From NCBI RefSeq assembly GCF_001940165.2, contig NZ_CP135162.1, positions 857,501 to 921,500 of the forward strand: a stretch of 64,000 bases of DNA. The letters run 5' to 3'. The stretch's first letter is position 1. Each line of letters opens with the position of its first letter. Of this stretch, positions 46,892 through 56,279 are shown one piece after another. The translations under genes were made by a program, and so were the position numbers. The stretch comes from Roseburia sp. 831b. GTDB lineage: Bacteria > Bacillota > Clostridia > Lachnospirales > Lachnospiraceae. The notes beneath the pieces are model-generated. The model had not been told where the DNA came from. It did no database searches and was given only the letters and a program-made list of their open reading frames with translations.

Positions 46892-47416
46892 ATGAAGAAA
46901 ATCGAAGAATATGTCAGAACCATTCCAGACTTTCCAGAACCAGGTATTATGTTTCGTGATGTGACAAGCGTAATTCAGGATCCGGACGGATTAAAGCTTG
47001 CAATTGATTCTATGATTCGGTTGTTAGATGGAATTGATTTTGATGTTGTAGTTGGAGCAGAATCCAGAGGATTTATCTTTGGAGCACCAATTGCATACGC
47101 ATTAGGAAAGGCATTTGTACCGATTCGTAAGAAGGGAAAACTTCCTTGCGAGACAATCTCAGCAGATTACGAATTAGAATACGGCCATGCAACCATTGAG
47201 ATTCACAAAGATGCAATTTTACCGGGACAGAAGGTTGTCGTTGTGGATGATTTGATTGCAACAGGCGGAACCATCGAAGCTGGTTGTAAATTAGTGGAAG
47301 AGCTTGGCGGTGAAGTTGTAAAAATACTGTTCTTGATGGAACTTGCAGGATTAAAAGGAAGAGAGAAGCTTGCAAAATATGATGTTGCTTCTGTCATTAC
47401 CTATGAGGGAAAATAA
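46892..47416 (+). CDS. apt: Adenine phosphoribosyltransferase
   Basis: 174-residue salvage enzyme making AMP from adenine and PRPP. The PRPP loop VVVDDLIATGGTIEAG and GAESRGFIFGAPIAYALG are characteristic. GAGGAGGAG precedes the ATG. A purine permease follows 87 bases later, making a purine uptake and salvage pair. Confidence 0.95.
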   Translation: MKKIEEYVRTIPDFPEPGIMFRDVTSVIQDPDGLKLAIDSMIRLLDGIDFDVVVGAESRGFIFGAPIAYALGKAFVPIRKKGKLPCETISADYELEYGHATIEIHKDAILPGQKVVVVDDLIATGGTIEAGCKLVEELGGEVVKILFLMELAGLKGREKLAKYDVASVITYEGK

Positions 47417-47503
47417 TTCCAAGATAAAACGACAATTGTAGTTATATCACTTTGGAACAATTCGAAAAGAGAGAATAAAATACGAGAGAGTAGGTTTATT
47501 GAA

Positions 47504-48862
47504 ATGTTAGAAAAGTTATTTCATTTAAAAGAAAATAATACAACGGTAAAAACCGAAGTATTAGCGGGTATTACCACATTTATGACAATGGCATATATTC
47601 TTGCCGTAAATCCAACCATGCTTTCCGCTTCCGGTATGGATGCAACAGCAGTACTGATTGCAACCTGTCTTGCATCTTTTGTAGGAACACTTGCAATGGC
47701 ACTCATGGCAAATTATCCATTTGCATTAGCACCAGGTATGGGATTGAACGCATATTTTGCATATACCGTATGTCTTGGTATGGGTTATGACTGGCGTGTT
47801 GCCTTGATGGCAGTATTTGTAGAAGGTCTGATTTTTATCGTGCTTTCCCTTACCAATGTACGTGAAGCAATCTTCAATGCAATTCCAAGCAACCTGAAAA
47901 AAGGTGTCAGTGCCGGAATTGGTATTTTCATTGCATTTATTGGTTTACAGGGAGCTCACCTTGTTGTAAACAATGATTCTACATTGTTAACACATGTTGA
48001 TTTCGCAGGAAACTGGCATACAGAAGGAATCTGTGCTGTACTGGCTTTGATAGGTCTTGTTATCACTGTCGTATTATATGTAAAAGGATTCAAGGGTGCA
48101 ATTTTGATTGGTATTCTTGCAACCTGGGTACTTGGTATGATTTGCCAGGCAGCCGGAATTTATCAGATTGATGCCAAGAATGGTTTCTATTCTTTGTATC
48201 CAACACTTTCCATGACAGATTTTTCCTCTTTTGGAAAGACATTTGGACAGTGTTTTAAAGCTGATTTTTCCAATGTAAACATTTTCAATTTTATTGCAAT
48301 CTTATTATCTTTCTTATTTGTGGATATGTTTGATACCATCGGAACTTTGATCGGTGTTGCAACAAAAGCAGATATGTTAGATGAAGAAGAAAAGTTACCA
48401 AGAATCAAACCTGCATTGCTTGCAGATGCAGTTGCAACCTCTGTTGGTGCAGTCTTTGGTACCTCAACTACAACTACATTTGTAGAGAGCTCTGCAGGTG
48501 TTGGCGCAGGCGCAAGAACAGGACTTTCCTCTGTTGTAACCGGATTTTTATTCCTTCTTGCAATTTTCTTTGCACCAATCTTTACTGCAATTCCAGGATT
48601 TGCAACAGCACCGGCATTGATTTTCGTTGGATTCTTAATGGTATCTGCAATCTTAAACATTGATTTTAATGATTTGACAGAGGCAATTCCAGCATATCTT
48701 TGTATTCTTGCAATGCCACTGATGTACAGCATTTCAGAAGGTATCGCAATCGGCGTTATCTCTTACGTTGTCATCAATGTAATCTGCGGAAAAGCAAAGA
48801 AAATCACACCACTGATGTATGTGTTAGCCGTGATTTTTGTCTGCAAATATATTTTCTTATAG
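47504..48862 (+). CDS. Purine permease (AzgA/PbuG-like, NCS2 family)
   Basis: 452-residue membrane transporter with about 12-14 hydrophobic segments. TEVLAGITTFMTMAYILAVN and ALAPGMGLNAYFAYTV are hallmark stretches of the adenine/guanine/hypoxanthine branch, and VDMFDTIGTLIGVATKADML lies mid-protein. The neighbouring apt supports purine rather than xanthine specificity. A terminator follows. Confidence 0.9.
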   Translation: MLEKLFHLKENNTTVKTEVLAGITTFMTMAYILAVNPTMLSASGMDATAVLIATCLASFVGTLAMALMANYPFALAPGMGLNAYFAYTVCLGMGYDWRVALMAVFVEGLIFIVLSLTNVREAIFNAIPSNLKKGVSAGIGIFIAFIGLQGAHLVVNNDSTLLTHVDFAGNWHTEGICAVLALIGLVITVVLYVKGFKGAILIGILATWVLGMICQAAGIYQIDAKNGFYSLYPTLSMTDFSSFGKTFGQCFKADFSNVNIFNFIAILLSFLFVDMFDTIGTLIGVATKADMLDEEEKLPRIKPALLADAVATSVGAVFGTSTTTTFVESSAGVGAGARTGLSSVVTGFLFLLAIFFAPIFTAIPGFATAPALIFVGFLMVSAILNIDFNDLTEAIPAYLCILAMPLMYSISEGIAIGVISYVVINVICGKAKKITPLMYVLAVIFVCKYIFL

Positions 48863-48891
48863 AATGAAATTATATTAGAGTATACGAAAAG

Positions 48892-48924
48892 AATGCCAGG
48901 GATGTTTGATTCCTGGCATTTTTT
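48892..48924 (+). terminator. Terminator after purine permease
   Basis: AATGCCAGG and CCTGGCATT around an 11-base loop, then TTTT. Confidence 0.85.
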
Positions 48925-49008
48925 GTGTACCGGATTCAAAAGATAGCTTACCGCTTTCTTATTGGAAAATGACAAAAAGTTAAGTTTGATGTGAGAAAGG
49001 ATAAACGC

Positions 49009-49536
49009 ATGCTAGAAAGATTAAGTATAACAGACTTTGAAGAATTTTATCGCATTCTGGAAGAAAGTTTTCCGGTTGATGAGAGAAGAGAGAAAGAAGA
49101 ACAAAAAGCGCTTTGGGATAAAAAGGAGTACGTTGTTTATGGACTAAAAAAAGAGGAAAGACTTTTAGGATTTCTTGCGGTGTGGAAGCTGGAAAACTGC
49201 TGTTTCTTAGAGCATTTTGCAATCGACAAACGTGCCAGAAATGCAGGATATGGTTCTAAGATGCTGAGAGAATTATGTAAACTGGAACAAAACCTTGTAC
49301 TTGAGGTGGAACTCCCGGAAACGGAGCTGGCAAAGCGTCGAATTGCCTTTTATAAAAGAAATGCGTTCTGCTATCACGAGTACGAATATATGCAGCCGGC
49401 GCTTTCAAAAGGAAGAAAACCGATTCCGCTTCATATCATGACTTACCCAAAGGCTTTGTCAAAAGAAGAGTTTGAGAAGATAAAAAGAGAGATTTACAAA
49501 GAAGTGTATTGCATAAAAGTACCTGCCATTACATGA
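49009..49536 (+). CDS. GNAT-family N-acetyltransferase
   Basis: 175 residues with the GNAT fold: FLEHFAIDKRARNAGYGSKM contains the acetyl-CoA loop (R-x-x-G-x-G/S form). The substrate is unknown. The start at 49009 has AGAAAGG 8 bases upstream. Its end overlaps the end of the convergent zinc-ribbon gene by 8 bases, inside a shared terminator. Confidence 0.85.
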   Translation: MLERLSITDFEEFYRILEESFPVDERREKEEQKALWDKKEYVVYGLKKEERLLGFLAVWKLENCCFLEHFAIDKRARNAGYGSKMLRELCKLEQNLVLEVELPETELAKRRIAFYKRNAFCYHEYEYMQPALSKGRKPIPLHIMTYPKALSKEEFEKIKREIYKEVYCIKVPAIT

Positions 49537-49557
49537 ATGACAGGTACTCTTTTTTTA
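49515..49557. terminator. Bidirectional terminator spanning overlapping gene ends
   Basis: AGTACCTG and CAGGTACT enclose both stop codons of the convergent genes. There is a T-run on the plus side and AAAA on the other flank. Confidence 0.75.
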
Positions 49558-49984
49558 TCTCTTTTTTTCGTTCGTGCTCTAATTGGGCTTCAAATCCAAG
49601 TTCTGCATCAAAACGTTCCTCTGCAACAAAACGTAAGCAGTCACAACAGTAGTTCCCAAAATTGATTCTGGTACCACAGGTTTTACAGTGGCGGTTTTCT
49701 GTCGACAGCTTATTTTCTTTGTAATCAACGCGTCCCTGTCGAATCCATTTTTTGACAAGGCGGATTGGAATTCGAAAATAGTTTGCAACCTCAAACTCCG
49801 TCACCTCGTTCTCACGGATGTATTTCTTGACCTGGGAGAAAAGAACTTCCTCATAGCAAGAATTGCAGATAGGGCGGGAATGTCTGGAAAGAAAAACAGA
49901 TCCGCAGTTTTTGCAAATGCGGTCTGGACTTGCCCCGTTGGTGTCTAGTTCTATAATTTTAATATTTTTTTCGCTTTCGCTCAT
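49529..49984 (-). CDS. Zinc-ribbon protein resembling YvyF/TIGR03826 flagellar-operon family
   Basis: 151 residues. An N-terminal zinc site (CKNCGS and CNSCYEE, about residues 24-43) is followed by a MerR-like helix region (VTEFEVANYFRIPIRLVKKW, IRQGRV) and a second cysteine cluster (CKTCGTRINFGNYCCDCL). The layout is that of YvyF-like proteins usually found in flagellar operons, here with no flagellar genes nearby. A regulatory role is likely but unproven. Confidence 0.6.
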   Translation of the reverse strand: MSESEKNIKIIELDTNGASPDRICKNCGSVFLSRHSRPICNSCYEEVLFSQVKKYIRENEVTEFEVANYFRIPIRLVKKWIRQGRVDYKENKLSTENRHCKTCGTRINFGNYCCDCLRFVAEERFDAELGFEAQLEHERKKEIKKEYLSFM

Positions 49985-50210
49985 CTTTTTTCCTCTGTTT
50001 TTGAAACGAATTTATAGTATCAAATTATTTCTTGTATTATGAATGGTACAATAGTAACACGTATGGAGAGGAAATACAATAGTTTTGCCGAAATAGTCAT
50101 AAAGTATCCAAAAACGGTTTTAATTATGCAGAAAATGTGAAAAATTATAAATGCTTTTTTGGAAAAACTGTGCTATACTCTTTTTTACGAAACGAAATGA
50201 GGAAAAAGAT

Positions 50211-51728
50211 ATGAAGAAAAACAAAGCAATTTGGATGGTGGTTATCCTGACAATAGGACTTCTTGTCGCAGTATCAGGATGTAAATCATCAAAATCCCAA
50301 AAAGGAGAGGAACAAAACAAGATTACGTCATTGGATGATCTTGCAGGTAAGAAAATCGGGGTTCAGCTTGGAACAACCGGAGATTTATATGTGACCGATT
50401 CGTATGGTTCGGATAAAAAGACTGGAATTGAACGCTACAATAAGGGCGCAGATGGAATCCAGGCGCTGCTTCAGGGAAAGATTGACTGTGTCATCATTGA
50501 TGAACAGCCTGCCAAAGAATTCATAAAGCAAAACCCAGGATTGAAGTTTTTAGAGGAAGATTTTGCGTTAGAGGATTACGCATTTTGTATTGCCAAGGAG
50601 AATACAGACCTTCTTGAAAAAGTCAATCAGGCATTGGAAGAGTTAAAGGACGAGGGCGTTTTAGATGAGATTACAAACGCTTATCTGAATGCAGATGAAA
50701 ATGCACCTGCATACGAGAGCGATAATACGGATTACGAAAACGGTGTGCTTACCGTTGCAACCAATGCCGAATTCCCACCTTATGAATATTATGAAGATGG
50801 GGAAATTACCGGTATTGACATTGACATTATGAGGGCCGTTGGTGACAAGCTTGGAATGGAGCTTGCAGTCGAGGATATGTCATTTGATTCGATTATTTCA
50901 GCGGTGTCAAGTGGAAAGGCTGATATCGGCGCGTCTGGATTTACCGTGACAGAGGAGCGTAAGAAAAACATCAACTTTACGGATACCTATGCAACATCCA
51001 GACAGGTCGTGATTGTAAAAGACAGTGAAAGTGCGAAGAACACAAGTTTTTCGGAAAAGTTATACGATAATTTTGTCAAAGAGGGACGTTATCAGTATCT
51101 GCTGAAAGGTTTGGCACATACGCTTGTGATTACCTTCTTTGCTGTTTTGATAGGTATTTTATTTGGATTTTTGATTGCAATTGTAAGAACCAGTCATGAC
51201 CGCAACGGTGGGCTTCCTATCTTAAATGCAATCTGTCAGGTATATCTTGCAGTTGTGCGTGGAACACCTGTGATGATTCAGCTTTTGATTATTTATTATG
51301 TTATTTTTGCAAACATCAATGCAAGCAAAATTTTTGTGGCTGTGATTGCATTTGGATTAAACTCCGCGGCCTATGTGGCTGAAATTGTTCGCTCAGGAAT
51401 TATGGCGGTCGATGTGGGTCAGTTTGAGGCGGGCAGAAGTCTTGGATTAAATTACAGACAGATCATGGTTGCGATTGTGCTTCCACAGGCAGTGAAAAAT
51501 ATTTTGCCGGCGCTTTGTAACGAATTTATCAGCCTGATGAAGGAGACTTCCATCAGTGGATATATTGGTCTGATGGATTTGACAAAGGGAGGCGATATCA
51601 TCCGAAGCACAACATACGAGGCATTTTTGCCATTGATTGCGGTTGCACTTATTTATTTTGTGCTTGTGATGCTGCTTAGCAGACTGGTGAACCTGTTAGA
51701 AAGGAAACTAAGAAATAATGAACGATAA
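50211..51728 (+). CDS. Amino-acid ABC transporter, circularly permuted solute-binding domain fused to permease
   Basis: 505-residue lipoprotein-permease fusion for polar amino acid uptake. The signal ends VSGC with the lipidated Cys24. Residues about 37-160 match the second half of an SBP_bac_3 domain ([40 protein letters not shown]). Residues about 178-270 match the first half ([40 protein letters not shown]). The halves are thus in reverse order. The permease (residues about 295-500) has the GlnP-type [13 protein letters not shown] coupling motif. An extended -10, TGCTATACT, ends at 50179. The ATP-binding gene overlaps its 3' end by 11 bases. Confidence 0.88.
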   Translation: MKKNKAIWMVVILTIGLLVAVSGCKSSKSQKGEEQNKITSLDDLAGKKIGVQLGTTGDLYVTDSYGSDKKTGIERYNKGADGIQALLQGKIDCVIIDEQPAKEFIKQNPGLKFLEEDFALEDYAFCIAKENTDLLEKVNQALEELKDEGVLDEITNAYLNADENAPAYESDNTDYENGVLTVATNAEFPPYEYYEDGEITGIDIDIMRAVGDKLGMELAVEDMSFDSIISAVSSGKADIGASGFTVTEERKKNINFTDTYATSRQVVIVKDSESAKNTSFSEKLYDNFVKEGRYQYLLKGLAHTLVITFFAVLIGILFGFLIAIVRTSHDRNGGLPILNAICQVYLAVVRGTPVMIQLLIIYYVIFANINASKIFVAVIAFGLNSAAYVAEIVRSGIMAVDVGQFEAGRSLGLNYRQIMVAIVLPQAVKNILPALCNEFISLMKETSISGYIGLMDLTKGGDIIRSTTYEAFLPLIAVALIYFVLVMLLSRLVNLLERKLRNNER

Positions 51729-52455
51729 TGTAATTTTAGAGGTAAAAGATCTTCATAAGTCTTATGGAAACCATGAAGTTTTAAAAGGGATTTCCACAAC
51801 GATTGCAAAAGGGGATGTTGTTGCGTTGATTGGTCCGTCCGGATGCGGAAAGTCTACCTTTTTACGCTCGCTGAATTTGTTGGAGCTGCCGACAAAGGGG
51901 CATGTTGTTTTTGAGGGAACGGATTTGACAGATAAATCGGTGGACATCAATCTTGTCAGACAAAAAATCGGAATGGTGTTCCAGCAGTTTAATCTTTTCC
52001 CGAATATGACGGTGAAAGAAAATATTATGTTAGCTCCGATAAAATTAGGGAAAATGACAAAGGAAGAGGCGTTCAAAAGGGCAGACGAGCTGCTTGGCCG
52101 AATTGGCCTGCTTGACAAGGCAGATATGTATCCATCAAAATTGTCAGGTGGACAGAAACAGCGAATTGCAATTGTCCGCACTCTTGCCATGAACCCGGAT
52201 ATTATTTTGTTTGATGAACCGACGAGTGCACTTGACCCGGAGATGGTCGGGGAGGTATTGTCTCTTATGAAAGACCTTGCAAAAGAAGGGATGACGATGG
52301 TGGTAGTCACACACGAGATGGGATTTGCAAGGGAAGTGGCAAACCGTGTGATGTTTATTCATGAGGGTGTGATTGCGGAGGAAAATACACCGGAGGGAAT
52401 TTTTGAACATCCGAAGAGTCAGCGATTGCAGGATTTTTTGTCAAAAGTGTTATAA
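51718..52455 (+). CDS. Amino-acid ABC transporter ATP-binding protein (GlnQ-like)
   Basis: 245-residue ATPase powering the upstream fusion permease. Walker [11 protein letters not shown]-loop FQQFNLF, signature [16 protein letters not shown], Walker [14 protein letters not shown] and the switch His in [12 protein letters not shown] are intact. The 11-base overlap indicates coupled synthesis with the permease. Confidence 0.95.
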   Translation: MNDNVILEVKDLHKSYGNHEVLKGISTTIAKGDVVALIGPSGCGKSTFLRSLNLLELPTKGHVVFEGTDLTDKSVDINLVRQKIGMVFQQFNLFPNMTVKENIMLAPIKLGKMTKEEAFKRADELLGRIGLLDKADMYPSKLSGGQKQRIAIVRTLAMNPDIILFDEPTSALDPEMVGEVLSLMKDLAKEGMTMVVVTHEMGFAREVANRVMFIHEGVIAEENTPEGIFEHPKSQRLQDFLSKVL

Positions 52456-52606
52456 AAGCATTTTCCCACAAAAAGTGTTAAATATTTGGAATCAAATTAT
52501 AAAATGATAGGATTGTACTATAAAATATCATATTTTTACTAGAAAGTAACCTCTTGCCGTATTATAATGCAAATAGAAACAGCATATATGGCAGGAGGTT
52601 TTTTCT

Positions 52607-54358
52607 ATGGAATTGGGATTATTAGCGCATCGCGCGGCATTAAATGATTGTTATGCATTAAATGAAACACAGCTTGAAATATCAGTAAAAACAGGATATG
52701 AAGTCGATCATGTCTATCTATGTTATGGGGACCCGTTTTCCGCCGGTATCATGGGTGGTAATGAAAAATGGAGTGGGGAACGGATTGAGATTACAGAGTG
52801 CAGATATTTGGCATATCAGAAAAGATGGACGGTCATGATTGAGCCGCCATATCGAAGATGCAAATATTATTTTGAGGTACATGCAGGGGACGAGGTGGTC
52901 TTCTTTTTCGAGGACGGATGCTATACGAAGGAGCGTATGGCAATTCCGGGAAGAAAAGAACAGTGCTTCTTTTTCCCATGGATGAACCCGTCTGATGTCA
53001 ATGAGACACCAAAATGGGTAGAGGATACGGTCTGGTATCAGATTTTCCCGGACCGTTTCTGTAACGGGGACCCGTCATTAGACCCTTCTTATGTGAAAGA
53101 ATGGAAATGCGAAAAAGTAGATTATATGGATGTCTATGGTGGAGATTTAAGGGGAATCCGAAACAAGATTCCATATTTAAAAGATATTGGAATTACAGGA
53201 CTTTATTTGACCCCGATTTTTGAGTCGAATTCCAATCACAAATATAACACCACAGACTATTATAAGATTGATAAAAGTTTTGGTGATGAGGAAGAGTTAA
53301 AGGCGCTTGTAAAAGAGGCGCATGAGGCAGGAATCCGTGTGATGTTAGATGCAGTATTTAATCATTGCGGAAATGAGTTTGCTCCATGGCAGGATGTCTT
53401 AAAGAATGGACCAGAGTCACCGTATTACGATTGGTTTTTCATTCAGAAGTGGCCATTTAATAAGTCGGATTACAGTACACGTGACGGAAAATTCTTCTCT
53501 TTCGCGTTTTACGGTGAAATGCCAAAGTTAAATACTAACAATCCACAGGTAATCGAGTACTTTACGAAGTTGTGTTCCAAGTGGTTAAGAGACTGGGATA
53601 TTGATGGTATCCGGTTTGACGTAGGAAATGAGGTTTCCCATACGTTTTTAAAGGAACTTCGAAAAGAAGTAAAGGCAATCAAACCGGATGTATTTTTACT
53701 TGGGGAAATCTGGCATGACTCCATCCTCTGGCTTCAGGGAGATGAGTATGATTCGGTGATGAACTATCCGCTGGTAGAAAGCATCAACGATTTTTTCATT
53801 GATGAAAACCGGTGCGGATTTGATTTTGAGTGCAGCATGAACCGTTGTTATTCCTTATACACCAAGCAGACGAACCGGGTGCTTTTTAACCTGCTGGATT
53901 CCCACGATACCGAACGCTTGTATACAAGAACCGGAAATCTTGGAAAATTTTATCAGCAGCTTGCGATTTTATTTACCATGCAAGGAAGTCCATGTATCTA
54001 TTATGGAACCGAGATTGCCATGCAGGGTGCCCACGACCCGGATTGCAGAAGATGTATGCCATGGGATGAAATTGAGGCAGGAAAATACAAAGACAGAATC
54101 GATGCGATAAAGCAGCTGATTTCCATAAGAAAAGCGTATGCTGCATGTAAAAGCGATCAGATTGTCTGGGATAATCATAAAGACCGCGTCATTCATTACC
54201 GGAAGTTAGAAAAAGAGAGTGAGACGATTGGTGTTTTGGTGAACGCATCTGAAAAAGAGATTGCGATTCCGGCACATAAGAAGGTTTTATTCTCTTATGG
54301 ATGTAAGAAAGACAGCGTTTTAAAAGATGGTGTTTGTATCTATATCAGTGAAAATTAA
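52607..54358 (+). CDS. GH13 glycosidase, neopullulanase/maltogenic-amylase type
   Basis: 583 residues and no signal peptide, so it acts in the cytoplasm on imported malto-oligosaccharides. An N-terminal CBM34-like domain (about 1-125) precedes the barrel, which begins WVEDTVWYQIFPDRFCNGDP. The catalytic residues are Asp338 (IRFDVGNEV), Glu367 (GEIWHD) and Asp434 (LDSHDTER). The YYGTEIAMQGAHDPDCRRCM region is typical of the group. A TATAAT box is at 52563. It pairs functionally with the secreted GH13 enzyme at the window end. Confidence 0.9.
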   Translation: MELGLLAHRAALNDCYALNETQLEISVKTGYEVDHVYLCYGDPFSAGIMGGNEKWSGERIEITECRYLAYQKRWTVMIEPPYRRCKYYFEVHAGDEVVFFFEDGCYTKERMAIPGRKEQCFFFPWMNPSDVNETPKWVEDTVWYQIFPDRFCNGDPSLDPSYVKEWKCEKVDYMDVYGGDLRGIRNKIPYLKDIGITGLYLTPIFESNSNHKYNTTDYYKIDKSFGDEEELKALVKEAHEAGIRVMLDAVFNHCGNEFAPWQDVLKNGPESPYYDWFFIQKWPFNKSDYSTRDGKFFSFAFYGEMPKLNTNNPQVIEYFTKLCSKWLRDWDIDGIRFDVGNEVSHTFLKELRKEVKAIKPDVFLLGEIWHDSILWLQGDEYDSVMNYPLVESINDFFIDENRCGFDFECSMNRCYSLYTKQTNRVLFNLLDSHDTERLYTRTGNLGKFYQQLAILFTMQGSPCIYYGTEIAMQGAHDPDCRRCMPWDEIEAGKYKDRIDAIKQLISIRKAYAACKSDQIVWDNHKDRVIHYRKLEKESETIGVLVNASEKEIAIPAHKKVLFSYGCKKDSVLKDGVCIYISEN

Positions 54359-54360
54359 GA

Positions 54361-54395
54361 AAAAAGGCAGAGATAATGGAAATCTCTGCCTTTTT
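54361..54395 (+). terminator. Terminator after the GH13 gene
   Basis: GGCAGAGAT-AATGGAA-ATCTCTGCC then five T, with A-rich left flank. Confidence 0.9.
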
Positions 54396-54530
54396 AGGTG
54401 AAACTTAGGCGAAAACGGAATGCAATTTTGACTTAAATTTGATACAATAAGAAAGAACGTTATAAATTAGGGTACGTGCAATTAAATTTGAGCCTGCAGA
54501 TGCAGACGGCAGAAAGGCATGGTTGATAAA

Positions 54531-54872
54531 ATGAAGGACACAATAGAGAGACTGAGAGAGTGGGGATGTGACATGGATGGAGCCATGGAGCGTTTTTTAA
54601 ATGATGAAGATTTATACAGAGACTGTTTAAATGCAGTGATAGAGGACGAGGCATTTGACGGATTAAAGACGGCGTTAGATGCACATAATGCACAGGAAGC
54701 GTTTGGCTATGCCCATACGTTAAAGGGTGTGCTTGCCAATATGGGACTTACCCCGATGTTTGATATTATCACATTGCTTGTGGAGCCACTGCGCGCAGGT
54801 AATTGCGAAAATCTGATGCCACAGTATGAGAAATTAATTGAGAGCCGTGAAAAATTAAAAAGCCTGATGTAG
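54531..54872 (+). CDS. Stand-alone histidine phosphotransfer (Hpt) protein
   Basis: 113-residue four-helix protein with the phospho-acceptor His62 in FGYAHTLKGVLANMG. Hpt proteins pass phosphate between hybrid kinases and response regulators; no kinase or regulator is close by, so the partners are elsewhere. The ATG at 54531 lies 13 bases after AGAAAGG; an in-frame ATG at 54519 is only 1 base from it. Confidence 0.85.
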   Translation: MKDTIERLREWGCDMDGAMERFLNDEDLYRDCLNAVIEDEAFDGLKTALDAHNAQEAFGYAHTLKGVLANMGLTPMFDIITLLVEPLRAGNCENLMPQYEKLIESREKLKSLM

Positions 54873-54932
54873 GAAAGTACGGTTTTATCATGCAAAAACG
54901 GGACAGCTTGAAATAGAAGGACAGCGGAAAAC

Positions 54933-55574
54933 ATGAGAATTTTTTGTGCAGGAATTGAGGAACTTACCAAAGAAGTCTATGAAGAAAAAAAACATCTTCT
55001 GACGAAAGAACGAATCGAGCGGATAGAAAGATTCCGTCATGAGGGAGATAAAAGGAGAAGTTTTGGTGCGGGACTTCTTTTAGAATATGGCCTCCGTCTT
55101 TACGGATATACGCAAAGAGAACTTTCCTTAAAGAAAAATGAAGCAGGAAAATATCAGGTGCCGATAGCATTGGGTCTGCATTTTAATCTAAGCCATTCAG
55201 GAGACCGCGTTGTGGCTGCATTTGATGAGCAGGAGATTGGAATTGACGTAGAGCGGCAAAGAGAGACAAAACTTCAGGTCGCAAGGCGTTTTTTTACGGA
55301 GGAGGAATACCGGTTAATCAGACAGCAGAATTCCAGAGAAGAACAGGAGAAAATGTTTACCAGAATCTGGACAAGAAAAGAAAGTTATGTGAAAGCAATC
55401 GGGCTTGGTCTAAGAATCGATTTAAGAAGCTTTGATACGATTGCAGATGAACTTGGACAGACCGGATATTTTTTTCATACTTATGAAGAAAAGGATTCCT
55501 ACACCATATCAGGGTGCGCTAAGAATCGGAATTTCCCGGAAAAAATTGAATATGTGGACCTTAGGTGTGTTTGA
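54933..55574 (+). CDS. 4'-phosphopantetheinyl transferase, Sfp type
   Basis: 213-residue enzyme adding phosphopantetheine to carrier proteins. The conserved motifs are LHFNLSHSGDRVVAAF, IGIDVERQRE (Mg ligands) and FTRIWTRKESYVKAIGLGL. The window has one carrier, AcpP, and no peptide or polyketide synthase; whether this enzyme serves AcpP or a distant pathway is open. Its stop codon overlaps the greA promoter. Confidence 0.88.
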   Translation: MRIFCAGIEELTKEVYEEKKHLLTKERIERIERFRHEGDKRRSFGAGLLLEYGLRLYGYTQRELSLKKNEAGKYQVPIALGLHFNLSHSGDRVVAAFDEQEIGIDVERQRETKLQVARRFFTEEEYRLIRQQNSREEQEKMFTRIWTRKESYVKAIGLGLRIDLRSFDTIADELGQTGYFFHTYEEKDSYTISGCAKNRNFPEKIEYVDLRCV

Positions 55575-55599
55575 CATGAAAAATGAAATTGGCTATAAT
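55571..55599 (+). promoter_or_regulatory. Perfect-consensus promoter for greA
   Basis: TTGACA (55571-55576), exactly 17 bases, TATAAT (55594-55599). The -35 contains the stop codon of the upstream gene. Confidence 0.85.
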
Positions 55600-55636
55600 T
55601 TAATTCTATATGAGTAGAATTTTTTATAGCTTTTTT
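55592..55636 (+). terminator. Terminator overlapping the greA promoter
   Basis: GCTATAA (55592) pairs with TTATAGC (55624), with inner stem ATTCTA/TAGAAT, then six T. The left arm is the -10 box of the greA promoter. Confidence 0.7.
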
Positions 55637-55725
55637 ATGTAATAGGAATTTGGTTTTACATCAGAAAGACGGGTGTGAATGTTTGTTTCGCATAAGAAGG
55701 AGAAGCTAGAAGGAGAGGAATTTTC

Positions 55726-56229
55726 ATGTACGACGAGTTGACCGAACAGGATATAAGGAAAATGGAAGAAGAGATTGAGTACCGGAAACTGGTAGTCAGA
55801 AAACAGGCGCTTGAAGCGGTAAAAGAAGCGAGAGCGCAAGGAGACCTCAGCGAGAATTTTGAGTATCACGCTGCCAAAAAAGATAAGAATCAGAATGAGA
55901 GCCGGATTCGCTATCTGGAAAAGATGATTAAGACGGCGCGGGTGATTTCGAGTGATTCCGCCGAAGATGAAGTCGGAATGAACAATACGGTGGAAGTTTA
56001 CTTTGAGGAAGATGATATGGTGGAGACTTACCGCATCGTCACGACGATAAGAGGAAATTCCTTAAAAAATCTTATCAGCAATGAGTCACCACTTGGCAAA
56101 GCTCTGCTGGGTCATAAAGTGGGAGACCGCGTGGAAGTAAAAGTAAATGAGAATTATTCCTATTTTGTTGAAATCCGAAAAATCGAGAATACATCGGATG
56201 AACAAAACGATAAGATAAGAAGTTTCTAA
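55726..56229 (+). CDS. greA: Transcription elongation factor GreA/GreB family
   Basis: 167 residues. The N-terminal coiled coil carries the acidic tip region ARAQGDLSENFEYHAAKKDKN, and the C-terminal FKBP-like domain has SPLGKALLGHKVGDRVEVKV. It rescues backtracked RNA polymerase. GAAGGAGAGG lies before the ATG, and the leader is about 120 bases. Confidence 0.93.
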   Translation: MYDELTEQDIRKMEEEIEYRKLVVRKQALEAVKEARAQGDLSENFEYHAAKKDKNQNESRIRYLEKMIKTARVISSDSAEDEVGMNNTVEVYFEEDDMVETYRIVTTIRGNSLKNLISNESPLGKALLGHKVGDRVEVKVNENYSYFVEIRKIENTSDEQNDKIRSF

Positions 56230-56279
56230 AAGAATAGGGATATCGCAAAAATAGATTTTACGCAAGAATGGAGAAAAAG

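Noticed and set aside
48187..48732. 181-codon minus-strand frame within the purine permease
   Set aside because: Shadow of a transmembrane protein gene; no start signal.
55603..55625. Attenuator hairpin in the greA leader
   Set aside because: The predicted greA start falls inside the left arm, so the hairpin would not form in that transcript; it better serves the upstream gene.
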